NCBI RefSeq assembly: GCF_963422355.1
Contig: NC_085099.1
Location: forward strand, 5,925,625 to 5,989,624
Source: Corticium candelabrum
Taxonomy: Eukaryota; Porifera; Homoscleromorpha; Homosclerophorida; Plakinidae
DNA length: 64,000 nt
Direction of reading: 5' to 3'
Shown here: positions 25,128 to 37,081 of the stretch, piece after piece
Layout of the letters: each line of letters starts with the position of its first letter
Position numbering within the stretch: position 1 is the first letter of the stretch
The notes under the pieces: generated by a model
Told to the model about the DNA's origin: nothing
What the model saw: the letters and a program-made list of their open reading frames with translations, nothing else
The model's database searches: none
Program-made: the position numbers and the translations under genes

Positions 25128-26622
25128 GGTACGTAATGCCCTGGTATAATTACTCTACTCCCCCAGAGTAGGCATCCATTATCGATTGACAACTCTGTTG
25201 ATCGCCTGGCGTAAGGCTCTAAACACGGATTCCCTAAAGTTCTCCATCCATCTCGGGTATATTCATAAGCCTTTCTCAGTATAGGATCTTTCTGGGTTTC
25301 TCTGGCTATTTTGGTTGCCGTCACGGGCAACTGATCGCAGTAGTCCACGTGGTAAATCTCCTCATTTGTGCAAATCACTTGCATAGGTATTGGCAATCTA
25401 GATAGCAAATCTGCTTCCTTGTTGTCTACTCCTGACTTGAACTTTAGCTTGTAGTTGTATGCACTGAGAAGCAGTGCCCATCGTTGTAACCGGGCTGCTG
25501 CCAAAGTTGGGACGCCTTCATATAGTTCCAAGATCTTCAGAAGGGGTCGATGGTCTGTAAACAACAAAACTTCTCTGCCCACAAGGTACTTGTAAAATTG
25601 CTTCACTCCATACACTAATGCTAATGCCTCCTTTTCTTCTAGTTGGGGGTGCTCTTTCTCCGCTTTCAACAGTGTTCTGGATGCAAAGGCTATCGGCCTC
25701 TCCTCGCCATCTGGCATTATGTGTGTCAGACAGGCACTTACCCCATAAGGTGATGCATCACAACTCAGACTCACTGGCCTTTTCAGGTCGTAATGTGTCA
25801 GAAATTTTGATTCCAGAAGCTTCTGTTTCCTTTTTTGGAATGCTTCTCTTTCCTTAGATCCCCACTTCCACGGTCGATTCTTGTCTAATAACGCATACAA
25901 GTGATGCAAGATCGCTGACAATTTTGGCAAAAAACCCCATAGTAATTGAGTAATCCCAGGAAAGCCTTAAGCTCTGTCGCATTCATCGGTTCCGACGCAT
26001 CTCCAATCGCCTGGGCCTTAGTCTCCGAGGGCGAGATGCCTTGGTCACTGATAATATGACCCAAGTATTCCACTCAAGGCTGATTGAATTTGCAATTTTT
26101 CTGTTTCAGTCTCATACCAGCCTTATCCAATCGTCTCAGCACTGTTAATAACCTCTGCTCATGTTGATCTTTATTTTCGCCAACTACTGTCGCCCAAATA
26201 GCTGATGACACCAGGATTCCTGACAAGAGGTTGTCCATAGTTTGCTGCCAAATTCCAGGCACTGAACATATTCCGAAAAGCTTCCGATTAAACTTGAATA
26301 AACCCTTGTTGGTATTAATCGTCAAATAATGTTGGCTATCAGGGGCAACACACATTTGCTGGTACGCCTGTTTCAGATCCATTCGCGAGAATCGTTTTCC
26401 TCCAGCCAAGGATGCCTGTGGGTTCGGCATCGGATAACCTCCCATATCTAAATAGGGGTTTCTCGTGTCCTTGTAGTCACCACATAGTCTCACTGTACCG
26501 TCCCCTTGTCGAATTACAACTACTGGGGTTGCCCAGTCACTCTTCTCTACTGGGCGTATCACTCCCTCGAGTTGTATGCGATCTAGTTCCTGATTGATCT
26601 TTTCTTGTAGAGCATAATGCAC
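25121..26622 (-). pseudogene. Gypsy reverse transcriptase and RNase H region
   Basis: 26622-26074 has RT motifs WATPVVVIRQGDG and SRMDLKQAYQQ. The position expected to hold Y-x-D-D instead reads SGILVSSAIWATVV, so the catalytic pair is missing. After an in-frame stop the sequence continues with EYLGHIISDQGISPSETK, shifts frame, and resumes at 25930 with PVSLSCDASPYGVSACL (RNase H Asp), LEEKEALALVYGVK (Glu) and LFTDHRPLL (Asp). Three breaks in 1.5 kb. Confidence 0.88.
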
Positions 26623-26761
26623 CGGTCAAGGCTTGTGGAATCTCGGTTTAGCCTCCGCTGTCAGTGAAATTCTTGCCTCATGCCCTTTTACACTACCCAC
26701 GACGGGACCAAATAACCTTGGGAACTACTCCTTGGGGTCAAACATTTGGCGTGCCTCAACA

Positions 26762-27683
26762 CTAAACAGAGATCCCCAGTCGAGCCGGATCTTGCTTAAC
26801 CAGTTTTCTCCCCAGAATGAATGCTTTACCCCGTACATCTACTACTATAATTTTAGAAGTAGCATGCTGCTCACTGTATCTCACTGGTACTGTTGCCTCT
26901 CTTTTCACCTTGAGGCTTCCACTGCTGTACGTCTTCAATGACACCGCACTTGCATGTAGCTGGACATGGAACAGATACTGCTCATATACACTGATGGGTA
27001 TTACCGTCACCGTGGCTGCTGTGTCCACATCCATTGGTATCTGGCTGCCAGCTACTTCCAGTGTGATCTTGAATCCACCCTTTCCAGATTGAGCAAACAC
27101 TACGCTGACAGTATCCTCATCAATTTGATGAGTGGGTTGTGGCTTGCCTTTTGCTGTGGTACGTACGGCTGCGGTGCCCTTCTTGAACTCATCTTGTTGA
27201 GATCGTTTGCGGCATACTCTACTGATATGCCTTTGTCTCTTGCAGAAGTGACACTTCTGAGAGTTGAATTTGCAAGGGGTGATGTCCACGCTTACCACAT
27301 CTATAGCATTCTCTGTTGTCTAATTGCCTTGGTTTGCAAGCGCCACCTGCTGTGTCACGTTGTACGCTAAACGCCATCTCGACTTGCTTTGCAGATGGTT
27401 GTCTTGTGATATTCCCACGTAAAGCATGCATTTCGTCTCTTGCAGTTTCCGCGGCTTGCGCAATGTGGACTGCCTTCGTCAAGTTCAGCTCTGATTCGGC
27501 AAGGATCTTTCTCTGCACAGCGTCGTGATATAATCTACACACCAGCTGATCCCTAAACGCTGTATCCAGGTAGTCTCCGAAATCGCAGTGCTTCGATAGC
27601 TTGCGTAGTTCAGCCATACAATTCGCGATAGTCTCACCTTCTCTCTGAAGACACTGATAAAAACGGAATCTCTCCGCGATCAC
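26762..27683 (-). pseudogene. Gypsy gag and protease region
   Basis: 27683-27219 resembles a retrotransposon gag (RFRFYQCLQREGETIANCM) ending at a zinc knuckle CYRCGKRGHHP. A frame change follows and 27298-26762 continues with a second knuckle-like CHFCKRQRHISRVC. It then has a protease-like segment in which the usual D-T/S-G is DTA (MDVDTAATVTVIP), so activity is doubtful. The frame change could once have been programmed, but in a decayed copy this cannot be judged. Confidence 0.8.
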
Positions 27684-27964
27684 AACGAAACGTGGCTCAA
27701 AATTGGCTCTTCAACAGCGCAAACAACTCGTCCAGTGACTTGCAATTGTCTTGTGGCTTCTCTGGTCTCACCAGATTCTTCAAGAGAGTGTATGTCGCAG
27801 CACTGACGCAAGTCAAGAAAACTGCTTTCTGCTTGTCTGCGTCCTCCAACTCATTGGCAAAGAAAGTACAGGATGAAACGCTCTTTGTAGTCGTCTACGT
27901 TGTCCATTTCTACGCTAAATTCTGCCAGTTTCCCGTGTCTTCTCGTGGCCATCCTCGTAGCCAA

Positions 27965-28155
27965 TGTAGTATATTGGTACTTATATACGCACGCACTGAT
28001 TCTACACCACGGAAGACTGACGCTCTATTGCTATAGACACACCGAACTATATCTGAATGTGGAATACAGATGATAAAAATGCAATTGCCCTATGGCTACC
28101 TTATACATGTCATCGTAACTCCGCCTCTAACTAATTAGTACACCAATACACCACA
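27965..28155 (-). repeat. 5' LTR of the Gypsy element
   Basis: 191 bp, matching 23827-24015. It has the same TGTAGTATATTGGTACTTAT start and CACCACA end. Confidence 0.9.
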
Positions 28156-29229
28156 TCTGACGATTTTTCTTGCATTCACGCATGCAATCTAGACATATCT
28201 TCTCCGGCCCCCTTGTCATGTACTAGCTTCTCTGTTGAAACGACCACTTTAATTAATTATCATTGACTTGGTAAGCCTTTCGTACACTTTCTGGAATATT
28301 AGTTTGTATTCAAAGGCGGTCGTCGTATTGGAGGTACAAGTAGATTCTTATTGATGACAAGAATCTTCTCTATGCAAAATGTTCACTCAAAACTGCATGA
28401 GTTTTCATCTTTCACCTTTTCAGATCTATAGCTACTCTTAGCACTTCCTATGGTCAACACACAATTTTGTACATATCATATTGGAAACTGTGACATGATT
28501 CTAGCCACCTATTTTCACGATTGTACGACAGTCGAAAGGCAGCACGATGTTTGCCGTCAGTCTAGAAGAATATAAAGAAGATAGAATGCCACAACCGGAA
28601 AGTGTAGCATTGCGAAATGTGTAGCATTCGCATGCGGAAAGAGTATGAATGCATACGGAGATCGCAAGCGAAACGTTTGGGTATTCGCATGCAGAAAGCA
28701 CGAGAATCGCATGAGAATCGCATGCACGCAGTTCAGTCGAGCGTAGCTAGACGTGAACCGCTGGACTTCGATCTCTTAGATTTCGACCTCCCCTGGTGTG
28801 TTTCTATTAGAACAACATAACATTTTTATGTCTACGTGGTGAGTTCTACTTCTATTTTATGTCTATAGTGATCGCGAGTTCCTTTGTTTATCGCTGGCAT
28901 CATTTCTGAGTGCTACCACAGTTTTGTCTCGTAGGTATCTGCTACAAAGTCTGAAATGGAAAATGCAAACGCATGTGCATATCTCATTCTATGAAGAATT
29001 GACACAGAGCTTGTAGATACCAATAAGGAGATGAAGCTAATGTTGATTAGGTTGCGGTCTTTCTCCTAAACTTCAACTCTTAGATTTTCTCATTCCACAT
29101 GTTATCAGTTCTTCGTGGGTGAAAAACACCATAACAGTGATTTGGCCATTTGACATGGTCCCTTTTAGTTTGACTTCAGCAACTTTCCTAGAATTGAGCT
29201 TTTTGGTCCCTGAAATCAATATATTCCTA
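28156..29229. other. No recognisable gene
   Basis: I see no coding exon with a family signature. 28600-28725 has a loose repetition of CGCATGC-containing words (for example TTCGCATGCGGAAAG and TTCGCATGCAGAAAG). Confidence 0.5.
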
Positions 29230-31016
29230 TAAGACGAATGGGAGGCGACGTTATGTCACAGTACTGCACGGATACGCTGAAAGTGTACACTCTTACACTC
29301 GCTGTGTTCAGATTGTGATCGTGCACATGCTCTGGGCTGCTCTAATTGTGTTGCAATGATTTGGTTCTTCAGATCAATTTGTGGCGGGCTGTCTTCTGGC
29401 GTTTCTATTCTAATCATTTTGAGTGCCGTTTGGTGTGAAGGTGTCAGGATTTGATCAGCTCGAGACCTTCTTTTCATCTCTATTACATCAGCCTAGAGAA
29501 AGCCATGCAGTTCTTCAGTGTAAGATACTATTCGTATAAAGGTTATCATTTGTCTTACCAGTTTGTTTTCAATGACAGATAGTCTCCTGAGGATTTCCTC
29601 ATTTGCTGGAAAAGTTTGCTGGAAAAGTATTTCCTGACTTCGCTGAAGTAGAGATATTTCCTGGTCATCAATCTGTATGATCACAGTATGATACATAAGT
29701 ACAGTACTTGTAATAACTATGTACATATGGCTCAGTTGTGGCTTACTGGTGTTTCATTGAGAAGTGCTGCAATGCCTTAGTCTGGATCTGTCAAGTTGTG
29801 ACGTGCTGGTGTTTCGTTTGGAAGTATCTCTATGTCTGAGTTTGGAAATGTCATGGGAGATCGTTCAAAATCATGTTCTGTGATAGTTATCGGTGCAAAA
29901 ACATCGATTAGAGTGGAAACATACTTGCATGAGCTGATGGCAGCTTTGAGTTACCTCAAGATCTTTGCCATTGGTGCAATGGTTAAATTCACGGGTGCAA
30001 CTGCCAGTGGGAGGGATGTACCACATCAGTGGTTTGTAGCCTGACCTGCTTGACCGTCCTGTGCAGAGTGAAAGCTAATTGGGGCATCTCCAGTATGTGG
30101 CATCTTCAGTATGTGGCATTTTCTATTGTGTATTCATTGTCTAAAGGCAAATATTGTGTTACATTCTGGAATTGCTTGCAAATATGGTACAATTACCTGA
30201 CCTGGTGTTTAGAGTCTGGGCTGTGTGATCCAAGCTGCATAATCTACACATGTCAATACTGCTGGTACGTAGCAATACATCGGGAAAATGAAATGTATTC
30301 GTACTTGATTCTCAGAGAATAATTGACATGACTGGCTTTGATTTGCAGAGAAATGAGAGCTTCAGTGGCAACCGAATTTTTGTTTGTGTAGACTTTGAAT
30401 CTGAAGTGGAGAAAGAACGTCTGGTTGGATTGAAGGTGCATTGCAATTTGGGTTAGCTTGTGTGCGCGCATGTGTATGCGTGCGTGCGTGCGTGCGTGCG
30501 TGTGTGCGTGAGCGTGCGCATGCGTGTGCGTGCGTGTGTGATAACTGATGGGCTGCGTGCAGTATATATACCTCCTTTGATTTCATGGCTAAGAAATCCG
30601 ATGTCTTGGCCAAGGCTCTCTTGTACTTTTTTGTGCACGTCTGCTTGAAGCTGCATGCTGGTGTAGGCGCTTTGACCGAATCTAAACTTTGCTATTACAG
30701 AAACACAATGCCGGGTAATTAACACTAGGAATTGGCGGGATTTTGACATATATTCAAGTTCAACCTGTTTTGAAGTATTACATGTCGCTGTCATGTTTTG
30801 GATGACAGCTCTGTATCTGCTCCCGCTGTGGATTGCAGTGTATCTGATCCCGCTGTGGATTGCAGTGACTACGCTGCCTGGTTGTTGCTTGACCGCGTAA
30901 TCATCATCCATGGGGGTCGACTTGAAAGCTGTTACCTGCGTCGTGGTGCCGTCTTCCCAGAGAATATCAAAGACGTCTAATAAGAGATGTAAGTTAGATT
31001 GGCAGCGAGCTCCCAT
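29230..31016 (-). CDS. Possible unidentified multi-exon gene
   Basis: Several minus-strand segments look like exons with GT-AG edges. Near 30980-30930: VFDILWEDGTTTQ followed by GTAACA. Near 30700-30590: a 40-residue stretch FGQSAYTSMQLQ...SLGQDIGFLSHEIK. Near 30390-30335: FKVYTNKNSVATEALISLQ. 29672-29560: IDDQEISLLQRSQEILF...LSVIENKL followed by GTAAGA. 29490-29256: ADVIEMKRRSRADQ, ending at a stop. The last two would form a short charged coiled-coil-like tail. I cannot name a family, the joins are not all verified, and the start is unknown. Confidence 0.3.
30471..30541. repeat. Imperfect GTGCGT-rich repeat
   Basis: A purine/pyrimidine-alternating stretch of GTGCGTGC-type units. The open frames across it (Arg/Thr/His-rich) are low-complexity artefacts. 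Confidence 0.9.
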
Positions 31017-31040
31017 CCTAGAGAGGGGCAGGAGCGCGCT

Positions 31041-32995
31041 CAGTCAGGTGTAACAGCAGCTGCGTGGTATACACATACAGTTCTTGTAGAGTTTCCTCCA
31101 TTCTTTAGTGGTAGTTAGAAGGAGCAAAGCGCTGACGTCTAGACGTCTGCCAAAACGTTCTCGGCGACTCAACATTGCCACGTTACTGTCGCCTTGCAAT
31201 TGCTTCTTTACAACAAAATTACCGAAACCGGTGGACTTTCGCAACGCATACGCTTAGCATTGTCACCGTTTTCCGGCCACATGAGGGTGATCAGCGAGCA
31301 TATGAAACTCGTATCTTGGCGGAGCTATCTATCAGTGCATGCGTGTGTTAACTTTCCTTAGCGTGACGTAAACTGATGGCTAGTTAATGTTGTAGACGCA
31401 GACGTCGAGGTCCCTACAAATCGTGGGAAAGCCACTGCTCAGAGAGCGTCCCCAAGCAAACTCTCCACAACTGAAAAAAAAACCCAATACGAATAAGTAC
31501 AATTTAGCCCGGCCGAGTGATTTGATCAACACTTTCACCAACGCGGCAGCGTTGCTATGTATAAAGGTTGAGTACGTTGGTATGTGTAATGGTTGAGTTG
31601 TGTTCATGCAGTCCTCTGTAAAAGCGGATACCGGTATCAACCGTTTAGGCTACAAAGCTGATTCCTATACCAAACCTCTGTGATTGCAACGGAGCAGGTC
31701 CACGACTACTGGATTTTGTCATTGCAGTGCAAGGGTCCCTTTCGAGGGACCGACTCCCGTGTAAAATTTATCGATAACCCCAAAGCTACACCTTCCAGTT
31801 TATTCAAACACACGCCAACACCGGTCCTGTGTAAACTATACGTGTCGTCGCCCTCCTCAATGCTTCCAGCGATCGAAGTTTTCTTGCTGACTAGATAGCG
31901 CTAGTGCTAATTTCTCTCTAGCTTCTGACTGTATTTGCACCGAATCAAACTTACACGTTTCCTGCACCGAGGGCTACACGGGGAGTGCAGATTTCTACCG
32001 TCAAATGTCCATCTCGCCAGAGCTGGTACACACTGCACATCTGCTCGCGTACACCTAGTATCGCGTAACCAGACCCTTTCCCAACGCGTCAAACTTCCGT
32101 ACGCATGACGCAGAAGAAAAGGGTCAGACCACCGTATTGCAAGTCACAATGAATACAATGACTATTATATTATATTATACATTACCCAATGTGGTAGCTA
32201 CTACTCTAGCTATAAGTATATTGATCCCGTGCTTTCAATATATTTCTTTACTTTCAGTTCAAAAAAGAATGCAAACAAGTATAAAAAGTTTGAAAAAAAT
32301 GAGAAAGATGTAGAGTTGCCGTACAAAAATTAGAAACAAGACCATGTAGAATGTGCTATGACATCTTTCATGAATTCACTCATACAGACTGAGCAATGCA
32401 TCAACCCAACCCTACATTGCACTATTGTCTAGACACTGTGTTTTATACCCTAAAAGATGATGCAATGTGTGGGTAGGAATGATGCAGTTGTGGATCGACA
32501 GGCAAGTGCACTACTGTTTACCTTTGTGTGCATGTGCAACACTCTCTGTTATAATAGTAGAGGTGTAATTGCCTCACAGTGTAATCGTACACGACATGAT
32601 TGTTGTATAGTGAAATATCATAACTACATGTATATGCCAGATCATGAATGTACGTAATTACCCCTTTATTGACCGACAAGATAATTGCCCAAAACTTCCG
32701 CTCTGTTTCCGGAGCCTACCATCTACTAGTAGCAAGGCTTCGAATATTCGCGAAGCGAGAAAAACTGTAAAACGTATTGTAATACATTTACTAACACATA
32801 TATCAGTAGTATAACACGTTTCGTGAACAATCGGCATCTATCTTCTAGGCCGGATTTGATGCGCAAACGATTGCGCAGCAGAAACGCACACTAGCCAACA
32901 AGTTTATACGTTTCGAAACATCAAAGGCGTTAGAATGTACCTGAACTATACTTTCGCTGAGTTTCGCGCTGGTCCGGCGCCGTTCGAAACGAGTT
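31041..32995. other. No recognisable gene; small foldback debris
   Basis: No coding exon I can support. 32053-32133 contains a short inverted pair (CCAGACCCTTTC and GAAAAGGGTCAGACC) of the same terminal type as the foldbacks at 39.8 and 60.6 kb. Confidence 0.45.
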
Positions 32996-33004
32996 CTATA
33001 TGTT

Positions 33005-33112
33005 CTCGTCTTCGGGCTCTCTCGTGCTGGCCCTGTTGTCCGGTGCCCGTATGAAAATTCTTATTATACGGGCACCGGACAAGACTAGCACGATAGAGTC
33101 TGGGGACGAGTT
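33005..33112. mobile_element. Small foldback element (MITE-like)
   Basis: A nested inverted repeat: GTCCGGTGCCCGTAT and ATACGGGCACCGGAC flank a 13-base loop. Outside them are the partly complementary arms CTCGTC..GGGCTCT..CGTGCT and AGCACGATAGAGTCT..GACGAG. It has no coding capacity and resembles a palindromic MITE. Confidence 0.75.
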
Positions 33113-35482
33113 AGTCACAGAGCCGTATATATTAGCCAGCGCTTTGTAGGGTGTGAAAGACAGACACCGCCCACTAGGTCGGACCACGGTATAGGAAGAA
33201 ACTGGGGTATGACACGCACGTCACAATTGGACATGTGCAACTACTTTGTCTTCCAGTGGCGGATCCAGAGTTTGGCTGAAGGGGGGGGGAACGACTAAAA
33301 GCTGGTAGGACGCCATCAACTTTATGACGTCACGCACCGCGTGACTCGACAGGTATAGATAGGTAGGCACCAGTTCTCTAGGACATATGCATTTAGGGAG
33401 AAGTCAACACAAATGTTTGGGTAAAGAATTTAGCAAATGACATGATTTTATGTTCTACAGTCACTGTACAGTACGTACGTGCATGTAATATGCATGAGTC
33501 TGTCGTGCTTTCTCTTGAACGCGAATGTGGTAGACACTGCCTAGAGACATAATTAATTAAGAGTGAAAACCGCAGACGGGATGCTCATTCGCTGTTTCTC
33601 CACAAGCTGGCTGCCATTCAACGTTTTGAATTACAGGAAAACATGCACCGCAGTACATAGAGAGGGTAAGTCAGCAGAAGGGCACTAAGCTTACTCGCTA
33701 GCCGCGTCCCCAGACTCACGTGAGCTTGGCAGGGTCCGGTTCCCGTATAACACTTTTAGCCTTCCGGAGGCTAACTTTATAGGTTCTAGCTATAACTTAC
33801 TAGCTACATCTAATACATCAATCAATGGAGTATAAGAAGAATTATTGGATTTATCTCGGATGTGGTGATTCCCAGGAATGACTAGTGCTAGCAAGGAAAC
33901 GGGCTGCTCTCCGGCAGATATTGTGAACCAGCCTTTACGGAAGCTACGACGATGCGACGCTCTTATATTATAGAGTATCCCTGCAAAGGCTATGCTGCGA
34001 TTGCGGACAGAAATACTAGACAGAGCAATTGTTATTGAGGGAGCTTCTGAATGGGGCACGTGTCCCCAATTCCCCCATCGAAATCCGTTACTGTCTTCCG
34101 ACTTTGGGTTTGTAACGTTTGTATATTGCAATACAACGTATAATATATCAATAGCTGAAAGTACAATGCAACCAGTTAGGCTAACATCGAGTGAATGCTA
34201 AGTGCTATTCTACCTCTAATTAGCTAAAGTCTACCAATCTAATTATCTAAAGCCACTCCTTACATCCCTCTCTATAGTTTCAAAAAAAAACATGAATCAT
34301 CTAGTATTAAAAAAGGTAAGTAGTATAATCCCTGAGATAACTCGGTCTTTTTATTGTCCTTCCACTTTTTGTCTGACATGGCAGTTGGACTTCTGTTATC
34401 GTCTTAATTAAACTGTATAATAACCAGGGCACGATGGTCAAATCAAGTGAAAATTTATATGTTCGATTTGTTTACAACTGCATCTATACTCAATCTTCAT
34501 TGCTGTAGCTCTCTTTGAATTACAACGACTTTTATTTAATCGAAAATATATTTGTTCGTTTTCCGGTTGTTTTCGTGTGATTGATTTCCATCCTAGCTAA
34601 TTAGACTACTGTAACTAATAGTACGAGTACGTTTGGTTTGATTATGTTGTCACGTTTGTATAGCTGTAAGTTGTGTGCAATGTCTGTTCAGCAAGTGCAG
34701 AAGTTGTTGTTCATGATGCGTTTGTGTCTCTTGTAGACAGTTATTTACTTTGACTTTATCGTTATCTTGTCTCACAACTCAATTTATTGTAATTTTTTTT
34801 AAAAATTCTATTTTATTAATTTAAAAATCAATAATTAAAATTACGATTCTGACTAGCTTGCTTGACAACGATGAATTCGCTTTTGTGTCATCTTTTTATT
34901 CGATTTTGATGAATGGTCTCCAGCCGCAAAATCAGTATGTATATACACATGTACTATGATTCCTAGAATTTGCACTACAAACCTTTGATGTATTAACAAA
35001 TGTAATGGTAATTGATGGTTTTCTCTTTTAGCGCGTAATTTAGTAGGTCTGCTCTAAGTTTGCTTACTTAAACACTCTCTCATCTTTTTGTGCCTAGTTT
35101 GGATGTTCTTTCTGTCAGCTATCGAATCTATTGACATGCAGTTTGGTAATATAAATATTCTTATGCCATGATAACCTATTTCTCGACAAGGAACGATACA
35201 ATCCAACACACTGCAATAGCTCGATCCAATTAGCTTCATCCATTCATAATACACTATACCTATTCATACAAGTTTGTACAAATCTTGTGTAACCTAAGTA
35301 GATTCAATTGACCAATGTCGTTGCTAAGAAAGCCAAAACAAATAAAAAGTGTGTAACCCTCTAGAGTCCTCAATATATACAAATGAAACACACACAAACA
35401 AAGAACGATAATCAGATCTTATAAAAATGATATTTGCAGTACTTGACATAACTACATATCGTACACCTGAAGAATTCTGCTT
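33113..35482. other. No recognisable gene
   Basis: A single hAT-like terminus (CAGTGGCGGATCCAGAG at about 33255, followed by a G run) has no matching right end in view. Otherwise AT-rich DNA without coding signatures. The last part is the 3' flank of RHD copy F. Confidence 0.5.
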
Positions 35483-36930
35483 CTACAGACTTAAGTCCTC
35501 CTCATTACTGTTCTTGCGAAGTTTTGTAGCTGTACTGGGACACAAAATGCGGACAGGTTGCGTAGTTGCAGTCACTGGTATGAATTCTTGAGACGTCGAA
35601 GGGACTGCAACTTCAAACACAACTCGAAAGTGACCAAGCTCGTTTTTCTTGTGACATGTCAAATCGATGAGTTCCAACTTCTTGCGTTTTATCCCTAAGA
35701 ACGACAAACTAGTAAAGAGAAAATACAGCGCCTTTAGTTAATCGATGAGGCCACAATGAAATCTAAAAGTCATACCTTTTTCTGTATCCATCTTTTTCTT
35801 TCAACGCGATCGTAACAATTCGCTTTTTCTCATCTTTGGTCCAGTCGGATGGCATACCGCGACCAAAGCATGATGGGTAGACGTACGGATGTATGATTCC
35901 CTTGATTGTGACCGTACTAATGATCACAGTCACATCTCCAGCACCTTGTGCCACATTTTCCAACTAATCATAAAACATACAAATGCATACTGCAACACAA
36001 AATGACAAGTGTGAATGCCTAGATAGAGTGCATTAATATTTACCTCAATAACAATTGGTTCTCTGGTTTTCGTTTTCAGCAAACCTTTGGCACCACTCTT
36101 TGATTCCTTTTCGTAACGAGCTCGATGAACCTAAAAATCAAAGTTACTATAGCGTCTCCAATAATAGTACGTATATTTTGATATCAGAGCCGATTTACGG
36201 CATTTACCGGTGGCGGTTGGCGAATGATAGTGAGGACAGGCGGTTTGCCGGGCAGCTCGAGTGTAGAACTGAACAACCATGAGCTGTCTATGTAGGAGCG
36301 TTCTACTGCAAAGTCCCACATGTAGTGTGGACGTGTAGAAGATAAAGGAGCAACGGTTGGATGTACGACCGAAAAGACGCAGCCGTCCACAAAATTCAAG
36401 TTCGTTTTCATGGTTTCAATATTTGCGACGGGGTCAGTAGCAATTTTCCCCTGTTGCACGCTTGCTAACAGTTCTGGCATCTGCTCTAGGATGTCCAGGA
36501 GTTCAGCTTCGTCACAAGTGTATGCGGTACGATCAGAGAGCGCCTGACCGGAATAAGAGTCTGCACTCCCACTAACATTTGACGTGGCATCGCACTGACG
36601 TAGCTGCTGGTTGCTGTAGCTATAGCTGTCCATCTGTTGAGTCCAATTCTGTGCAGACATTTGCTGGTGGCGACGACTCAAAGCGGCGTCAGAGGGTTGA
36701 CGAACTATCGGGGACTGACTGTCCCCAGAAAAGTGGTATGTTTCCTGGTACGAGCTAGGTACAGCAGCATTTTCGAGGCACCAACTCCCTAAGCTGCAGT
36801 GAATAGCAGACGAATGGACGTCGATCGGCTGTAAGCGTGTGCACAGTTGCTGTTTACGACCAGTCGACGGATGAGCGACTGGTCCATTCCACTGGGTTGC
36901 AGTTCCAAGACCAATTGGTAAGTCTGCCAT
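35483..36930 (-). CDS. Rel-homology-domain transcription factor, copy F (4 exons, about 407 aa)
   Basis: Exons: 36930-36208, 36130-36044, 35963-35776, 35708-35483. Exons 2 and 3 have exactly the lengths of copies A, C and D (87 and 188 nt). The start chosen is the ATG giving MADLPIGLGTATQWNG; a TTG two codons upstream was ignored. Exon 1 is diverged from copies A-D but equally Ser/Gln-rich, with DEAELLDILEQMPELL as a likely amphipathic acidic segment. The RHD-like part starts LTIIRQPPP (compare NFAT LRI..QPKP). It continues VHRARYEKESKSGAKG, then HPYVYPSCFGRGMP, LSFLGIKRKKLELIDL and QPVRILCPSTATKLRK. No IPT domain follows. The promoter carries a perfect kB palindrome. Represents a second subfamily together with pseudogene E. 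Confidence 0.85.
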
Positions 36931-37069
36931 GGTCAACTTTCAGGCACATGAGTACGCAGTCAAGTTCAAACAGCTGCGCAAATCCCAAACTAACAGAAGA
37001 GTTGCAGTGAGGTCTCTGTTATACGACATGAGATTTCTCAACAGTATTCCCCTTCTAGCATAATTGCCT

Positions 37070-37081
37070 GGGGAAATCCCC
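37070..37081. promoter_or_regulatory. Perfect kB-type palindrome upstream of copy F
   Basis: GGGGAAATCCCC, 140 bp upstream of the copy F ATG, identical to the site upstream of copy E. It is flanked by TTCCCCTT/C..AGCATAAT, also conserved with E. Suggests control by a Rel/NF-kB factor or by an RHD copy itself; binding is untested. Confidence 0.7.

Larger units (their letters stand above)
23827..28155 (-). mobile_element. Decayed Ty3/Gypsy LTR retrotransposon
   Basis: Bounded by two similar LTRs (23827-24015 and 27965-28155) and oriented on the minus strand. Just inside the left (3') LTR is a polypurine tract (AAGGAGGGAGGAC in the minus sense). Just inside the right (5') LTR is TTGGCTACGAGGATGG, a primer-binding-site region of a kind seen in Gypsy elements. 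The order gag, protease, RT, RNase H, integrase is that of Ty3/Gypsy. Multiple frame breaks and lost catalytic residues make it non-autonomous. I found no clean target-site duplication. Confidence 0.93.

Noticed and set aside
33254-33300. hAT element starting CAGTGGCGGATCCAG
   Set aside because: Only one end is visible, with no matching inverted terminus or target duplication nearby.
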